Below are positions 1-10,340 of a DNA stretch of 64,000 nucleotides, in pieces. Both the position numbers and the translations under genes were made by a program. The stretch comes from Tenrec ecaudatus. Lineage: Eukaryota > Chordata > Mammalia > Afrosoricida > Tenrecidae. Location of the stretch: positions 80,145,700 to 80,209,699 of the forward strand of contig NC_134546.1 in NCBI RefSeq assembly GCF_050624435.1. The letters run 5' to 3'. Under the pieces are notes generated by a model. That model made no database searches, was not told the DNA's origin, and was given only the letters and a program-made list of their open reading frames with translations. Numbering within the stretch: position 1 is the stretch's first letter; the number at the start of each line of letters is the position of its first letter.

Positions 1-119
1 GACTGAAGGGGTGGATTCTAGCCCATCTATCAGATCAAAGCCTGGTGACCCCTTCTTGTGCATGTGGCCTTCTTATGAGTTTTCTTGGAACTGTTTTCTT
101 GATTCTGCCATTAGAAGAT

Positions 120-121
120 GT

Positions 122-197
<76 letters not shown>

Positions 198-215
198 CTC
201 TCTCTCTCACTTTCA
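120..215. repeat. (CT)n microsatellite
   Basis: Nearly pure CT dinucleotide repeats run for about 70 bases, followed by an interrupted second CT stretch. The open frames that cross it only encode Ser-Leu or Arg-Glu repeats and are not genes. Confidence 0.97.
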
Positions 216-1320
216 TGTTGACAAGCCACGTGGAGCCACTGTGCTGTGATGGCAACCAAAGCCCTGTAGATGCGTCCACTGCCATTGAATCCCCAAGACT
301 TTCCACTCACCTGTGATTGTCCTGCATTCAGCATCATTGCATGTGCTGTGTGACTCAAAAGAGGAATTCAGACATATGGGCTAATATCACACCTATGGGT
401 TAATATTGAACTTATAAATTTGATCTGTACTGGCTGGGATGTTTCATTGATGTGTAATTACGTCTTGATATAAAGTTCTCTTTTACACATAAATGAGTAG
501 CAATGAATTTGTTTTGCTAGACAACCTGGTTTAAAACATATGTAAATATGACATTGTATGTATGCATGAATACCTGTTTTATATACAAATGCTATTTGTA
601 TCATTGATAGCTAATACGTGTAGTTAATGATTTTCATAGCCTGAATGGCTGTGTTCGACTGAATTAAGGACCGCACTTTCCATTTACTGGAACTAGAAAA
701 CGATGAGTATGCAATATCATAAGTTAGCAGGGCAGGGGGTGGGGGAGGAAACTAATAAATATAAGAACTCAAATGAAGTGGAAGGAACACATTAAGTAAA
801 TCAATTAAGTGAAAAGTGACTTTTAGGAGATGAAGTTAAGTAATCAATATCGAGTTTTCCTGATCATGACAAAAGAAGTAGGACCCGAGAGGAGATTTCA
901 TTCCTCATGTTTTCTGTGCACATTCTATGATCAACTTCAGGCCCAATGTTAAAGATTATCACTGAAATGTGGAAATTCCATAGAAAGCAAAAAACAAAAC
1001 AAAAAACACCTCATAATGTTCCCTTGTAATACAAGAAACAGATAAAAGAGTCACCCATTATCATCATGTGTACCCACCTCTTAAAAGGGATGAGAGAGGA
1101 TGCAGTATGAGCTCTCATGTCACAAAGGTTGTTGTGTCTGTAATATAAGGTTTATAAATTAGTACTTTTCAAAATATTGATAATATACAATGATTAAAGC
1201 AATGCTTGATAAAAAAAATCCTGACAAAGAGTTCTGTTTTCCATTGAGAGTGCTTGTGTTTCTTTGAGTCTGAGGGAAAACTCTGGCCCATGGTCACTAC
1301 TCACCTGCTCCAAATTTCAG
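216..1320. other. V1 5' flank, no gene seen
   Basis: I see no gene here. From about 560 onward the sequence is a diverged relative of the flank upstream of V5 (about 11.89-12.7 kb) and of V13 (about 50.95-51.75 kb). Shared phrases include the 'tttcctgatcatgacaa' stretch and the 'ttactgaaatgtg' stretch. V1 and its flank are therefore an older copy of the same IGHV unit. Confidence 0.7.
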
Positions 1321-1325
1321 GGGAC

Positions 1326-1333
1326 ATGCAAAC
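1326..1333 (+). promoter_or_regulatory. Variant V-gene octamer upstream of V1
   Basis: ATGCAAAC, one mismatch from the ATGCAAAT octamer that binds Oct factors in Ig V promoters. It lies about 125 bp upstream of the V1 leader ATG, the same spacing as the perfect octamers of V5 and V13. Confidence 0.7.
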
Positions 1334-1458
1334 GCAGCTCTCTGCCTGCTGATAAACCAGCCACAGTCCCTGATGTCTGAGATCTCAGAGGACAATCCCA
1401 GTCTCTGGGGTCTCTGCTGTTTCCATTTGTGCCAAGGAGCTAATCCACAGGATACATC

Positions 1459-1909
1459 ATGAATTTTGGCCTGACTTTGGCATTCATTTTGGCTATTTTA
1501 CATGGCAATTATCATAGACTTTGCTCTCTGTGTTTAAAATTGTGAGGGCATTTGTTTGTTTGTGTGTTGTATAATCACAGAGCCTCTGTGTTTGCAGGTG
1601 TCCAGGGTGAAGTGCAGCTAGCGCAGTCTAGAAGTAAACTAAGAAAGCCTGGTGGCTCTCTGAGACTCTCCCGTGCAGATTCTGGATTCACCTTCATTGA
1701 CTCTTACATGCACAGGATTCGCCAGGCCCAAGGAAAGGGCCTGCAGTGGGTCGCAGCCATTAGTGGTGATGGTACATATTCTACATATTCCACACTGACC
1801 CTGTGAAGGGTCAATTTATCATCTCCAGAGCTAACTCCAAGAACACACTCTATCTTCAAACGAGTAATATGAAAGTTGAGGACATGTCCATGTATTACTG
1901 TACAAGATA
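1459..1909 (+). pseudogene. V1: IGHV clan III (VH3-like) pseudogene
   Basis: The leader exon is 1459-1504 and reads MNFGLTLAFILAILH. The V exon is 1598-1909 after a good TTTGCAG acceptor. It begins with a GVQG leader end and EVQL-like FR1 and has VH3-style FR2 and FR3. Several lesions are visible: the splice donor is GC in a poor context (CATG|GCAATT), the FR1 cysteine is Arg (CGT), the FR2 tryptophan is Arg (AGG), and a one-base indel in CDR2/FR3 brings a TGA into frame at about 1804-1806. The final YYCTR remains readable in the shifted frame. It is the most diverged member of the V1/V5/V13 set. It should be unable to give a functional heavy chain, although its RSS could still recombine. Confidence 0.93.
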
Positions 1910-1948
1910 CACAGTGAGGGGAAATCAGTGAGAGCCCCGACACAAACT
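1910..1948 (+). promoter_or_regulatory. 23-RSS of V1
   Basis: Consensus heptamer CACAGTG (1910-1916), a spacer of exactly 23 bp, and nonamer ACACAAACT (1940-1948). This is a recognisable V-side RAG target although V1 is a pseudogene. Confidence 0.93.
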
Positions 1949-2271
1949 TCCCCTGCAGGGAGGAGACTGGTCTCCATGGGGTGCTCAGGACCCACAGAGC
2001 ACAGGAGTCAGCCCCAGAGCAGGAACATCTGGCGTTTCAAGGCTTGTGGTTATATGTGGATTCTTCTAAATCTCACAGTTCCCTAGGGAATCTATCTCTA
2101 ATTTAAAATAACAATTATGCCCCTACTCCTCATATCTTTGATTTCAAAGGTTATGTTGTAACACGAGAATATATTCTGTCTTACAGCAACAGTCTGTCTC
2201 TGAAGGACAAAAAATGATGCTCTCAGGGGTCCCTGTGTCAGAGTTCTCATAACGCTAAGATAAATACTTTT

Positions 2272-2425
2272 CTTTAAAAAAAAACCATTTTATTAGGGGC
2301 TCATACAACTCTTATCACAATCCATACATTTACATACATCAATTGTATAAAGCACATCTGTACATTCTTTGCCCTAATCATTTTCTTTTTTTTTCCTTTT
2401 CTTTTTTTACATTTTATTAGGGCCC
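2272..2425 (-). mobile_element. Truncated non-LTR 3' end (poly-T-headed family)
   Basis: It starts with A-rich and 'ttttattaggggctcata' sequence and continues with the 'caactcttatcacaatccatac' phrase, which recurs near 3.95, 28.15, 38.83 and 43.38 kb. The layout is that of the 3' end of a LINE-type element inserted on the minus strand. It breaks off after about 120 bp and a second 'attttattagggcccagat' phrase follows. I attribute the family to an afrotherian LINE 3' UTR from memory. Confidence 0.75.
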
Positions 2426-3177
2426 AGATAAATACTTTTCAATTAGACTCAGGGGAAATGGAGAGGCGGAGGTCTGGGTAAAAGTAACTATTAAGTGTTT
2501 TTGTATTGGCTGGAAATGTAATAGCATATTCTTCCACCACACTTTGTGAAGTATTCTGACAATCATTTAGTTAATGATTTAGTTGAAATTTAAGCAGTTT
2601 TCCTATTTTTTAAATTTAATTCTTCAGAATACTCAGGGTTTTTATTTGGTTTGGTTTGATGTTTTTTCCAAACCATGGTGGCCTAGTATTTTTTTCTTTT
2701 TATGTTTTGTCTTTTTAACATGCATATGAGGCCATAGAAAATGCTTGGTATGGGTGAAGCACATCTTTTTGGTCTTAGGACCACTTTATCTCCAGGAGTT
2801 GTGGGGCAGACTGCAGTTGACTTCCGACCGGTATCACAGTTTCCAGCACTCCACTCCTGTCTCCACCTCCCCATTCACAACCCTGCTGCCTCTCTGTTCT
2901 ACTCCAAGAACAAGGGAATCCCCCTCACCTTGGATGTCCATGTTTCCCCTTCCCTAAGTTTATTCCTCCTCACAGTCTCACCACGTTGTCTTTCCAAATG
3001 GAAGGCACTGGAAGTTTCCATCACAGTATCATCTTCCATGACGGTAGGTCCTAAGGTGAATGACACAGAAAAAAACAAACTGCTCATTACTGCACTGTCC
3101 TGACAGCCTCCGTCTCCTCTAATTCACCAGAAACCATCTGACATAGCCTTGTCCTCTCGGGCCTTGTTTTCCTTGCA
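2426..3177. other. Intergenic between V1 and block E
   Basis: AT-rich, then moderately GC-rich sequence with no coding, RNA or RSS signal. About 2,720-3,100 has a diverged look of the same non-LTR 3'-UTR family ('taggaccactttatctccaggag...'), but I cannot support that firmly. Confidence 0.5.
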
Positions 3178-3529
3178 GATACACTGTGCAGTTGCTTGTC
3201 CCAGCTCAGCCTTCTCTGACATGAAGGAATGGCGTCCATAGAAAGTCTCTACACCATTCAAGTGTTCCTTTGAAAATGATCAGAAGCAAAGCCTGAGCTC
3301 CTCACAATTAAAAAGCAATCCAACAGACAAATAACAAAGAAACATATTTTGAAATGCTTCAGTAAATTCTTCGTACTTTTTCTGCCATTTCTCCTAGATA
3401 ATTTTAAAATGCCAGGGTTTCCCCTCAGAACTTATGAATAAATTTCTCCCTCATTTGTCCTTAATTATCTGTACCCCAGACAGCTCAAGAATAGGAACCT
3501 GAGTATGGATGGTGCGGGACCAGACAGTG

Positions 3530-3602
3530 TTCTTTTCTGCTGTGCACAGGGTCCCTGTAGGTCAAAACTGACTCAATACCACCCATCCACAACAACCACA
3601 TG
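3530..3602 (+). repeat. Afrotherian SINE/RTE-type tail fragment
   Basis: A 'gtgcacagggtccctgtaggtcaaaactgactcaat'-type segment followed by 'accaccc...acaacaacca'. It resembles the shared 3' tail of afrotherian tRNA-SINEs and RTE LINEs. The paralogous copy is at about 29,030-29,115. Confidence 0.65.
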
Positions 3603-3931
3603 ACCCAGAACTCTAATCCTGCCTTCATTCAGAACATGATGCTTTAGTGGGAAGAAGACATTCTAACTGCCCAATAATTGGTCTACTTCCTGTAAGCCCC
3701 CTGTCCTGTATCAATTTTAAAAGGCTTCAGCGTGATGACCAGGGCTCATATGAAAACGTTTTAAGGAAATGGAAACCTGCACTGGTGAGAAAAGGGGAAA
3801 GAATTTGTGCCACATTTCCTTTTCCCCTTTTAAAACTCTTTAGGGCTTTGTACCTACTTATTCTTCAAGGGTAGCAAGAGCAGTCCTAAGAATTAATTTG
3901 GAAATTTTTGCTCATCCACCTTACAGCCCTG

Positions 3932-4340
3932 ATCTTTTTTTTTAAAATCACTTTACTGGGAGCTTGTACAACTCTTACCAATCATAATAGATACATCCAT
4001 CCATTGTGTCAAGCACATTTGTACATTTGTTGGCATCATCATCCTCAAAACATTGTCTTTCTACTTGAGCCTTTTGTATCAGTCCCTCATTTTCCCCCAC
4101 CCTCCCCACTCACCTCTCCCTCCCGAACTCTTAATAATTTATAAATTATTATTTTGGTATCTCTTACACTGTCCGATGTCTCCCTTGACCCACTTTTCGG
4201 TTTTGTAACCAGGGAGTGGGTTATATGTAGATCATTGTGATCAGTTTCCCCCTTCCCCCCCAACTTCACCTTCTCCCCCAGCTTCCCCTTGCCTTCTTTG
4301 TATAACTACTCTCATTATTAGTCCTGAGGACAACCTCAAC
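3932..4340 (-). mobile_element. Non-LTR 3' end inserted in block E
   Basis: Poly-T start, then the recurrent 'caactcttaccaatcat' phrase through 'taataatttataaattatt'. This is an antisense LINE 3' end of about 400 bp. Block F lacks it: the flanks join directly at about 29,443-29,456, giving a paralogous empty site. The insertion therefore postdates the E/F duplication. The flanking A/C-rich phrases look like a degraded target-site duplication. Confidence 0.8.
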
Positions 4341-4674
4341 CTTGCCCCTTCCAAAATTTCAAGGGACATTGACAAGGAAATGCTGTGAATCCTTCATAGA
4401 TACAAAAACCATTTTTTACATTTCTGTATGTAGTATTAATCCTAAAAACCAGAAATCTATAACTATAATCTCATGTTTTGTGTTAGTAGAAAAATAAAAT
4501 GAATTAATGTGTGATAACAATTTAGCATAGAATGGTAATAATAATACATGTTACCAAAGATATTATCAGCGTGCCCTTTCCAACACACTTAAAACACTCA
4601 GATCTGTTCTAGGAACAGAACCCTCAGATCTCAGAAGTCATGCAACTTCATTTATTGCTATGCAGTAGGAGGGC

Positions 4675-4682
4675 ATGCAAAT
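4675..4682 (+). promoter_or_regulatory. Octamer upstream of V2
   Basis: A perfect ATGCAAAT about 120 bp upstream of the V2 leader relic. The same position in paralogue V6 (about 29,790) reads GGAAAAT and has lost the octamer. Confidence 0.8.
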
Positions 4683-4793
4683 CCACCCTCCCTCTGCTGA
4701 TGAAAGCCAACGCAGCCCCAACCCTGCAGCTCTGGAAGTGCTCCTGGAGTCTCAGGAGCCCCCACTCAGTGATCAGGACTGAGCACAACACAG

Positions 4794-5210
4794 AAAGCCT
4801 GGCCTCTTAGCTGAGAGGGGCTTGTCCTTGTTGCTATTTTAACAGGTGATTTTGTTAAGAACCAGTTTGTGTGCTTGGGCGTGAGTGAGAGACACGGTGA
4901 ACATGTCTGATGGTTTTTCTGCCATGGATATCTGTGTTTGCAGAAGTCCAGAGTGAGGTGCAGCAAGTGGAGTATGGGGTTCCTTGGGAGTCTCTGAGAT
5001 TCTTCAGTGCAACCTCAAGATTGCCCTTCAATAGCTATACATGAGCTGTGTCCACCAGGCTCCAGGGAAGGACCTGCAGTGGGTATCAAGTGGTGATGGT
5101 GCCTACTACAAAGACTTCTCCAAGATGTCTTTGTATCTCCAAGAACTGCTGCATCTGCATATGAACAGCCTGGAATTTGAGGACATGCCTTTGTATTTCT
5201 GTGCTACCAT
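4794..5210 (+). pseudogene. V2: IGHV clan III pseudogene
   Basis: The leader relic is about 4794-4845 and ends CTATTTTAACAG|GTGATT, like VH3 leaders, but its ATG is gone. The V exon is 4944-5210 after TTTGCAG. Recognisable pieces are SEVQ at the start, the FR2 stretch 'caggctccagggaaggacctgcagtggg', and an FR3 end reading [11 protein letters not shown]. Lesions: a frameshift in FR1, the FR1 Cys replaced by Ser (TTCAGTGCA), an in-frame TGA at the CDR1/FR2 edge (about 5042), and loss of about 30 bp of early FR3. It is a paralogue of V6. The promoter octamer and heptamer survive. Confidence 0.93.
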
Positions 5211-5249
5211 CACAGTGAGGAGAATTCAGACTGAACCAGGAAACAGGCC
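5211..5249 (+). promoter_or_regulatory. 23-RSS of V2, weak nonamer
   Basis: Heptamer CACAGTG (5211-5217), 23-bp spacer, and a degenerate nonamer AAACAGGCC at the expected place (5241-5249). Confidence 0.85.
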
Positions 5250-6035
5250 CCCAGGGGGTGCTCAAGACCCACAGAGCCAAGCCTCAGGTCCAGGAGCAAG
5301 TGTAGATGGGGAGATTCAGGACTGTTTCTCTGTTGTGATATTGGTGTTCTTCTCCATCTTGCAGTTTCCCTCAGAGAATCTCTTCATGCTTATACTACCA
5401 GCTTTCCCTATCCCATAACAAGAAAACATTCTTCAGAAATATCAGCCTTTTTTTGTGTGGAGGAAAATGATTTTGCCAGGCAGTCCTCAAGATCAAGGTC
5501 CAGATGAAACTCAGGGAAACTTGGTGATTTGGATCTAATGAGGTTGAGGGAAGATGGAGCGACAGGGTGCTGCCAGAGGTGGGTGAGCTATTTGAATTGA
5601 ATCAGAAAGACTGTCTATTCAAACTTACCAAGTGATGCCTGAAGAGAAAGACTTGGTGATATACTTCTGAAGGGACAGACTGAGAGCAGAGGCCTCCACA
5701 GAATTTCTCGATTGTGACATTGAGTTCCTGGCTAGATTTATGCAGGCGGCTAGGTAGGGTACCAGTTCACATCAAAGCAGATTGTGGATCCAATATGGCT
5801 CTCACCTTCAGTAGGAAGTGTTCAGGTCGAACTCAGCACTGGTCCAAAATCTCTTTGTGCCTTCCTTTATTTTCTGTCTCTCTTGTTCAGAAAGATGCCA
5901 TGATTCAGGAATGTTTATGCTTCCCAATGCAAGTCTGATCACATTCTCAATATGCCATGTTCATGGATAAGGAGGCCCAATACTAAGGAAATGTTAAAAC
6001 TACCCAGTACTGTGTCTAAGTACAATGTAATCGTG
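5250..6035. other. V2 3' flank, no gene seen
   Basis: V-gene 3' flank, similar throughout to 30,451-31,245. I see no coding or RNA gene. Confidence 0.6.
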
Positions 6036-6665
6036 ATCCAAATGCCAATTTAACCCTTTAAAGAAATGGAAAAATAATTACTCACTTTATATGGAACATC
6101 CTAGGATAATCAAGGGACCCAAAAATATTTCGATCAAGTTAAGGGGTCTCACACAAACTAACCTCAAAAGTATTGCCCTGGCACAGCAGTAAAAACAGCC
6201 TGGTACTCATACAATGATAGGTATGTTGATCAATGAAATAGAATAGAAAACTAATAAACAATCCATTCACATACAGGCAACTCATCAACAAAGGCCCAAG
6301 GAACTGGCCCAAGGAACTATATAAGGGAGACCGACGTTATCTGCAATAATGGGGCCGGCACAATTGGCTCGTCACCCTCAGAAGTATGAAAGACAACCCA
6401 AACCTCAGCCATGTACAAAAATGAATACAAGACGGGTAAGGACCTAATGTAAATCCCAGAGCTATAGAAACCATCTAAAAGGAGGCAGGGACACACGTAA
6501 GTGCCCCACTGCAGGGCATCCATACACTATCGAATACAGCAAAGGACATGCACACAAAGAAGATAACAGAGATGAGTGCCCTCTGAAATCAGATATATGT
6601 GCATTATAAGAGTAAATAGGGAAGTTAAGCAACAAATGAAAAACAACAGGATCTTGTGATTTTAA
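6036..6665 (+). mobile_element. L1 ORF2 3'-terminal fragment (block E)
   Basis: The sequence matches the end of mammalian L1 ORF2 in sense orientation: 'gaaaaataattactcactttatatgg', then a 'ctcacacaaactaacctcaaa' stretch, then 'aaaacagcctggtactcatacaatgatag' and 'caatgaaatagaatagaaaa'. Stops and indels interrupt it throughout. The paralogue is at 31,250-31,860, so the insertion predates the E/F duplication. Confidence 0.85.
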
Positions 6666-6915
6666 GCTACAATATTTTATGTATGTTTAGTGTACAACAA
6701 TAGACAACTGGAGAAAATATTATTGAATTTTCCTTGGAGCCATATTTTCTATCATTTCCATATTTCAGAATTTTAAGAGATGCAGTACACCTTGATTAAG
6801 CGACCGATGAAGCCCAACCCGAGGAGATGGGGACTGCAAACAAACCCAGAAATCTGAGTCTAGAAGACCTCAATGTTTTTGCTTCAGAGTGCAGGGATCA
6901 CTCAGGAGCTGAGGT

Positions 6916-7425
6916 TGTTAGTTTATTGTGCCAACCTGGCCAATAAAAACATTAATTGAAGGGCGGAGAGATAAATAGCTCAGAGAGCCTCGCCTCTCTT
7001 GTCTCTTGCTCTTTGATCATTGATCATCGGACCAGTGCGCAGCTGCCTTGCTTTTCCTTTGCCTCAGTTTGCAAGCTACACTACCTGTGGGACACCTAAT
7101 CCGTGGACTGTGTCACTGTAATTTGAGGTTCCTTCAAGACTTGATCCTCCACACCATTGTAATGTACATCTTTTGAGCTGGGGACTGTCGAACCCTGTCA
7201 TCTGTCTGACTGTCGACCTGCCTTGCTGGGTGTTGCCTGTGGCCGGATAGCCTGAATTGCTCTACAGAGGACTACCCAGCGGCACACAAGACATGAAGGA
7301 CAGCCAGTGTCTCACAACTCTCTCATAGGAGTAAATTGCGATGAGCCATTTGTACTGCTTTATAATTTAATTAACCGTTTATTTTGTATGTTATCTATCT
7401 ATCTATTTATACAACTAAATATGTA
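6916..7425 (+). mobile_element. Truncated solo LTR, ERV-L type
   Basis: It starts TGTTAGTTTATTGTGCC and aligns throughout with the reverse complement of the provirus LTR at 21,363-21,875. Shared features are the AATTGAAGGG-GGAG-GATAAAT box, the 'acactacctgtgggacacct' phrase, and 'ctgctttataatttaatt'. The expected end ('ctctagagaaccctgtcc...aca') is missing. The LTR stops in a (TATC)n run and is followed directly by the middle of a SINE that begins block A. It sits exactly at the E/A join. Confidence 0.88.
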
Positions 7426-7545
7426 AGATGACATTGCCTATTCCTATAAATAATTATAGTCAGAAGAAGCTTAATGAGTTCTAATCAGTCTTATAGGGTT
7501 CCTATGAGTCAGAATAGATTTGGTTTTGAAAGAAGAGATTGTTCA
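7426..7545 (+). repeat. 3' half of an afrotherian SINE
   Basis: 'aagatgacattgcctattcc...gggttcctatgagtcagaatagatttggtttt' is the 3' half of a SINE whose complete copy is at about 44,700-44,904 in block B. The 5' half is replaced here by the truncated LTR. Positions 7529-7545 are the empty form of the DPPA4 retrocopy target site. Confidence 0.85.
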
Positions 7546-8000
7546 TTTTCTATCTCAGTTGCTTGGTTTTCTGATTTTCCCTCAGTCAGAAGAATATTTG
7601 GTGTTTTCATAACTCTCAGACCTCACAAAGAAAAATTAATTCATGAGTTAATGGATTCTTATGTTCAAATCAAACAACACTGCTACCTTGGAACTCTGAT
7701 TTTGTAATTTTAAATATTGGAATTTGAAGAGCCTACTAATTCAAGGTATGCCTGTGGGTCACATCACTCCCATCTCTGTCATCCAACTTTATTCAAGAAT
7801 CAGCTCTGGAGACACTTTCTTGTGGAGCTGTGGTACCTGCACCTTAGCATGGTGTTCATAGCCCTGAACTCCTATAACAGCCAGGAACACTATTGGCAAA
7901 TGCCTGTTGTGGTTGCTTAGTTAAATGAGACCACCACCATCACCGTCCTGCAATCAGGGGATTCCACAGCCTTCTGAGTCATGCAGGCTTTGATGCAGAA

Positions 8001-8433
8001 ATGTCTGCCTCCTATCTATTCCTCCTCCTTATGGAGCTGGGTCTCCCATCATGTCAGTGGCAGGGAGATGCAGCGGATGGCAGGACATTAAAAGACATAT
8101 GGGGCCTTTAATGCTTGTTTCCTAAGATTCCAGGGTCCTGAACCACATGCAGCCACAGGAGTCAAGAAATCAAGTGGTGAAGCCTTTACAGACTCTCCCT
8201 CTCACCTGTACCATCGCTAGGGACTCCATCTCCAGCAACAGTGCTACTTGGGACTGGATCAGACAGAGCCCTGGGAGAAGCCGTAAGTGGATGGAAGGAC
8301 CTTCTATGGGTCAGAGTAATTTAGCGAATACACACCGTCCCTCAGAGACCAGATAGTCATTGACTTAGACACATCCAAGATCCAGCTCTCCCTGCAGCTG
8401 AGCTTTGTGACCACTGACAAGCACTGTGCAAGG
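8001..8433 (+). pseudogene. V3: IGHV6-like (clan II) pseudogene
   Basis: The leader exon is 8001-8052 (MSASYLFLLLMELGLPS, similar to the primate IGHV6-1 leader) with a GT donor. The V exon is about 8134-8433. CDR1 '[18 protein letters not shown]' is the IGHV6 hallmark, with its long CDR1 and SPSR-like FR2. Lesions: a TGA in the leader-encoded start of the V exon, a stop in CDR2, another stop near 8355, and deletion of about 12 nt before the FR3 Cys, so the usual D-x-YYC is missing. V11 shares that FR3 deletion, so it predates the A/B duplication. Confidence 0.92.
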
Positions 8434-8472
8434 CGATAAGGAGAGGGAAAGTCGATGTGAGCCCCCACAGAA
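8434..8472 (+). promoter_or_regulatory. Degenerate RSS of V3
   Basis: At the RSS position the heptamer reads CGATAAG. After 23 bp the nonamer site is CCCACAGAA. Neither should support RAG cutting. The homologous site in V11 is similarly dead. Confidence 0.6.
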
Positions 8473-8689
8473 CCCACCATGCAGGACAGCTGGGGGCTGA
8501 ACTAAGAGAGCTCTTATACCAGCAGGGGTAGCACAGGCCTGGGAACTAGAAGCAGGTGCTTGTCTGAGCACAGATGAGATCTGCTGTGTGCTTCGTTTTG
8601 TTCCCACTGCTTAGGAGCAGATTGAGAGGAAACTCCAGTAGAAACTGTTCGAGGAGAGTATGGGGCGGGGGTCCTTTTGACATTGTATG

Positions 8690-9310
8690 CCAGGTTTTTT
8701 CTCTTCTTTTATAACTTGATGAGTAATTTCTTTTAAAATTTTGTCAGTAATCTCCATGTCCTTAAATATAGACATTAGGATCTTGTTCAGAATTGCATTA
8801 AAGTTATAGAACGCTTAGATGTATTGTTTTCACAAACTTAAGGCTTACTACTCATGATTATAACCCATTATTTGAATGATGTGTATGTCTTTTGGTTTCT
8901 TGGAATAGTCTTTTCTTTCTATGAAACTTTTGTTTCTCTGCTTAGGTTTATTTCAATTTATTTTATGCTTCACGTGGCTGTTGTAAATTGTATTATTTTC
9001 TGATTTTCTTTTCAGAGCTTTCTCTATCGGTGTGTGGGAACCAAACTGATTTTCTATGTTTACCTTATAACCTGTGAAATGGCATATGCCTCCAACTAGT
9101 TTCAATAATTTTTTTCTAGAGCTTTTGAGTTTTCTATGTTTAGGGTGATATCATTAACAATTATAGAGAGTTTTACTTCTTTATTATCATTTTGGATGCC
9201 TGTTTTTCATTTGTTGATTGATAGCTGTAGTTAAGATTTGCAGCATGATATGAAATAAGATTAATATTTAATGGTATCCTTAATCTGGATCAAATTTAAA
9301 AGGTGAATGA
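8690..9310 (-). mobile_element. L1 ORF2 fragment (block A)
   Basis: An antisense match to the reverse-transcriptase part of mammalian L1 ORF2. The order includes 'ttttcagagctttctctat', 'cttataacctgtgaaatg', 'gttttctatgtttagggtgatatca', 'gttttacttctttattatcattttggatgcc' and 'atggtatcctt'. It is decayed. The paralogue is at about 47,830-48,420. Confidence 0.8.
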
Positions 9311-9359
9311 GTTCACTTCCTCTCCATGGAATGCAATGTTTGTCATTGGCATTGCATTT

Positions 9360-10340
9360 TGCTGTTTTAAGACCTATCAAATCAGTGTGAACTCACAGCA
9401 ACACCAGCGAAAATAATTAAACACAGGTCTTGCCTCATCCTCACAATTGTCATGTATGAGGCCTTTGTTGCAGTTACTGTACCAATCTATATTCTTAAAG
9501 GCCATCCTTTTAAAAATGACCATACGCTTTATCAAGCAGGATGTTCTTTTCCAAGTTCTAATTTCCTTGACACAAATTCAAAGTACTTGAGATGAAGTAA
9601 TAACATGCTCACTTCTTTCTACTAATCATTACAAGTGTACATCATCCAATATATGATTGTTTGTTCTTCTGGCAATCCATCACACCATCAAATTATTCAC
9701 CAGTACCATATTAAATTACATTGTTTAATCTTAGATCTTTCTCATTCACTGTCCAATTTTCATGGGCATATGAGACAATTGAAAACTTCTTAGCTTGGGC
9801 CAGATGTATCTTAGTACTCAAAGGGACATCCTTGCTCTTCAATCTTTAAAGAGTTCTGTCCAGCAGATTTGCTCAATGAAATGCATCATTTGCTCAACGA
9901 AATGCATCATTGACTGGGGTTTCCATGAATATTGATTGTAGATCCATGCAAGATGAACTCCATCCCAACTTCATTCTTGTCTCTATTTCCATATTTTCCA
10001 TTGTCCCATAGTTTCATTTTGTTTACATTGAATTGTGGTGTATAGTGAAGGCAGAAATTCCTGGACTTCATCCGTAAGTTTTCAAATCATGCTATCTTAG
10101 AACATGTAGCTTTATGTCACCTGCATATCACAGACTATTAGCGGTGTTTCCTACAACCTTGATATGTTTTCCATTTAGTACAGCTTCTCGTGTTATTTGT
10201 CCCATTTAGCATGTTATACAGAGAAACTGCTGACATGTTCTATGATTCTTTATTTCTGTGATTCAAAATGAACATGGAAGCAACAAATAAGTAATCACGC
10301 CACAGATGGCATTGAGCCTAGATATGAAAAATGACTTCGT
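9360..10340 (-). mobile_element. RTE-type LINE fragment (block A)
   Basis: Antisense RTE/BovB-family sequence of the afrotherian type. Clues are 'gtcatgtatgaggcctttgttgca', 'tctttctcattcactgtccaatttt', 'catgggcatatgagac', 'aaagagttctgtccagcagatttgctcaatgaaatgcatcatttg' and 'tagtacagcttctcg'. There is no intact frame. The paralogue is at 48,480-49,395. Confidence 0.82.

Larger units (their letters stand above)
3178..6912 (+). repeat. Segmental duplication block E (pairs with F, 28,688-32,119)
   Basis: Extended similarity to 28.69-32.12 kb in the same order: SINE tail, V pseudogene (V2 here, V6 there), L1 fragment, then a shared closing stretch. E carries one extra insertion, a non-LTR 3' end at about 3,932-4,340 that F lacks. 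The right end of E is abrupt at about 6,910-6,915, where an ERV-L-type LTR begins instead of the sequence that continues in block C. Confidence 0.9.

Noticed and set aside
35..358. Open frames across the CT repeat
   Set aside because: They are Ser-Leu and Arg-Glu repeats created by the microsatellite, with no protein family match.
2741..3103. 120-codon plus-strand frame
   Set aside because: It lies in repeat-like intergenic sequence with no motif, no splice or promoter context and no conserved copy.
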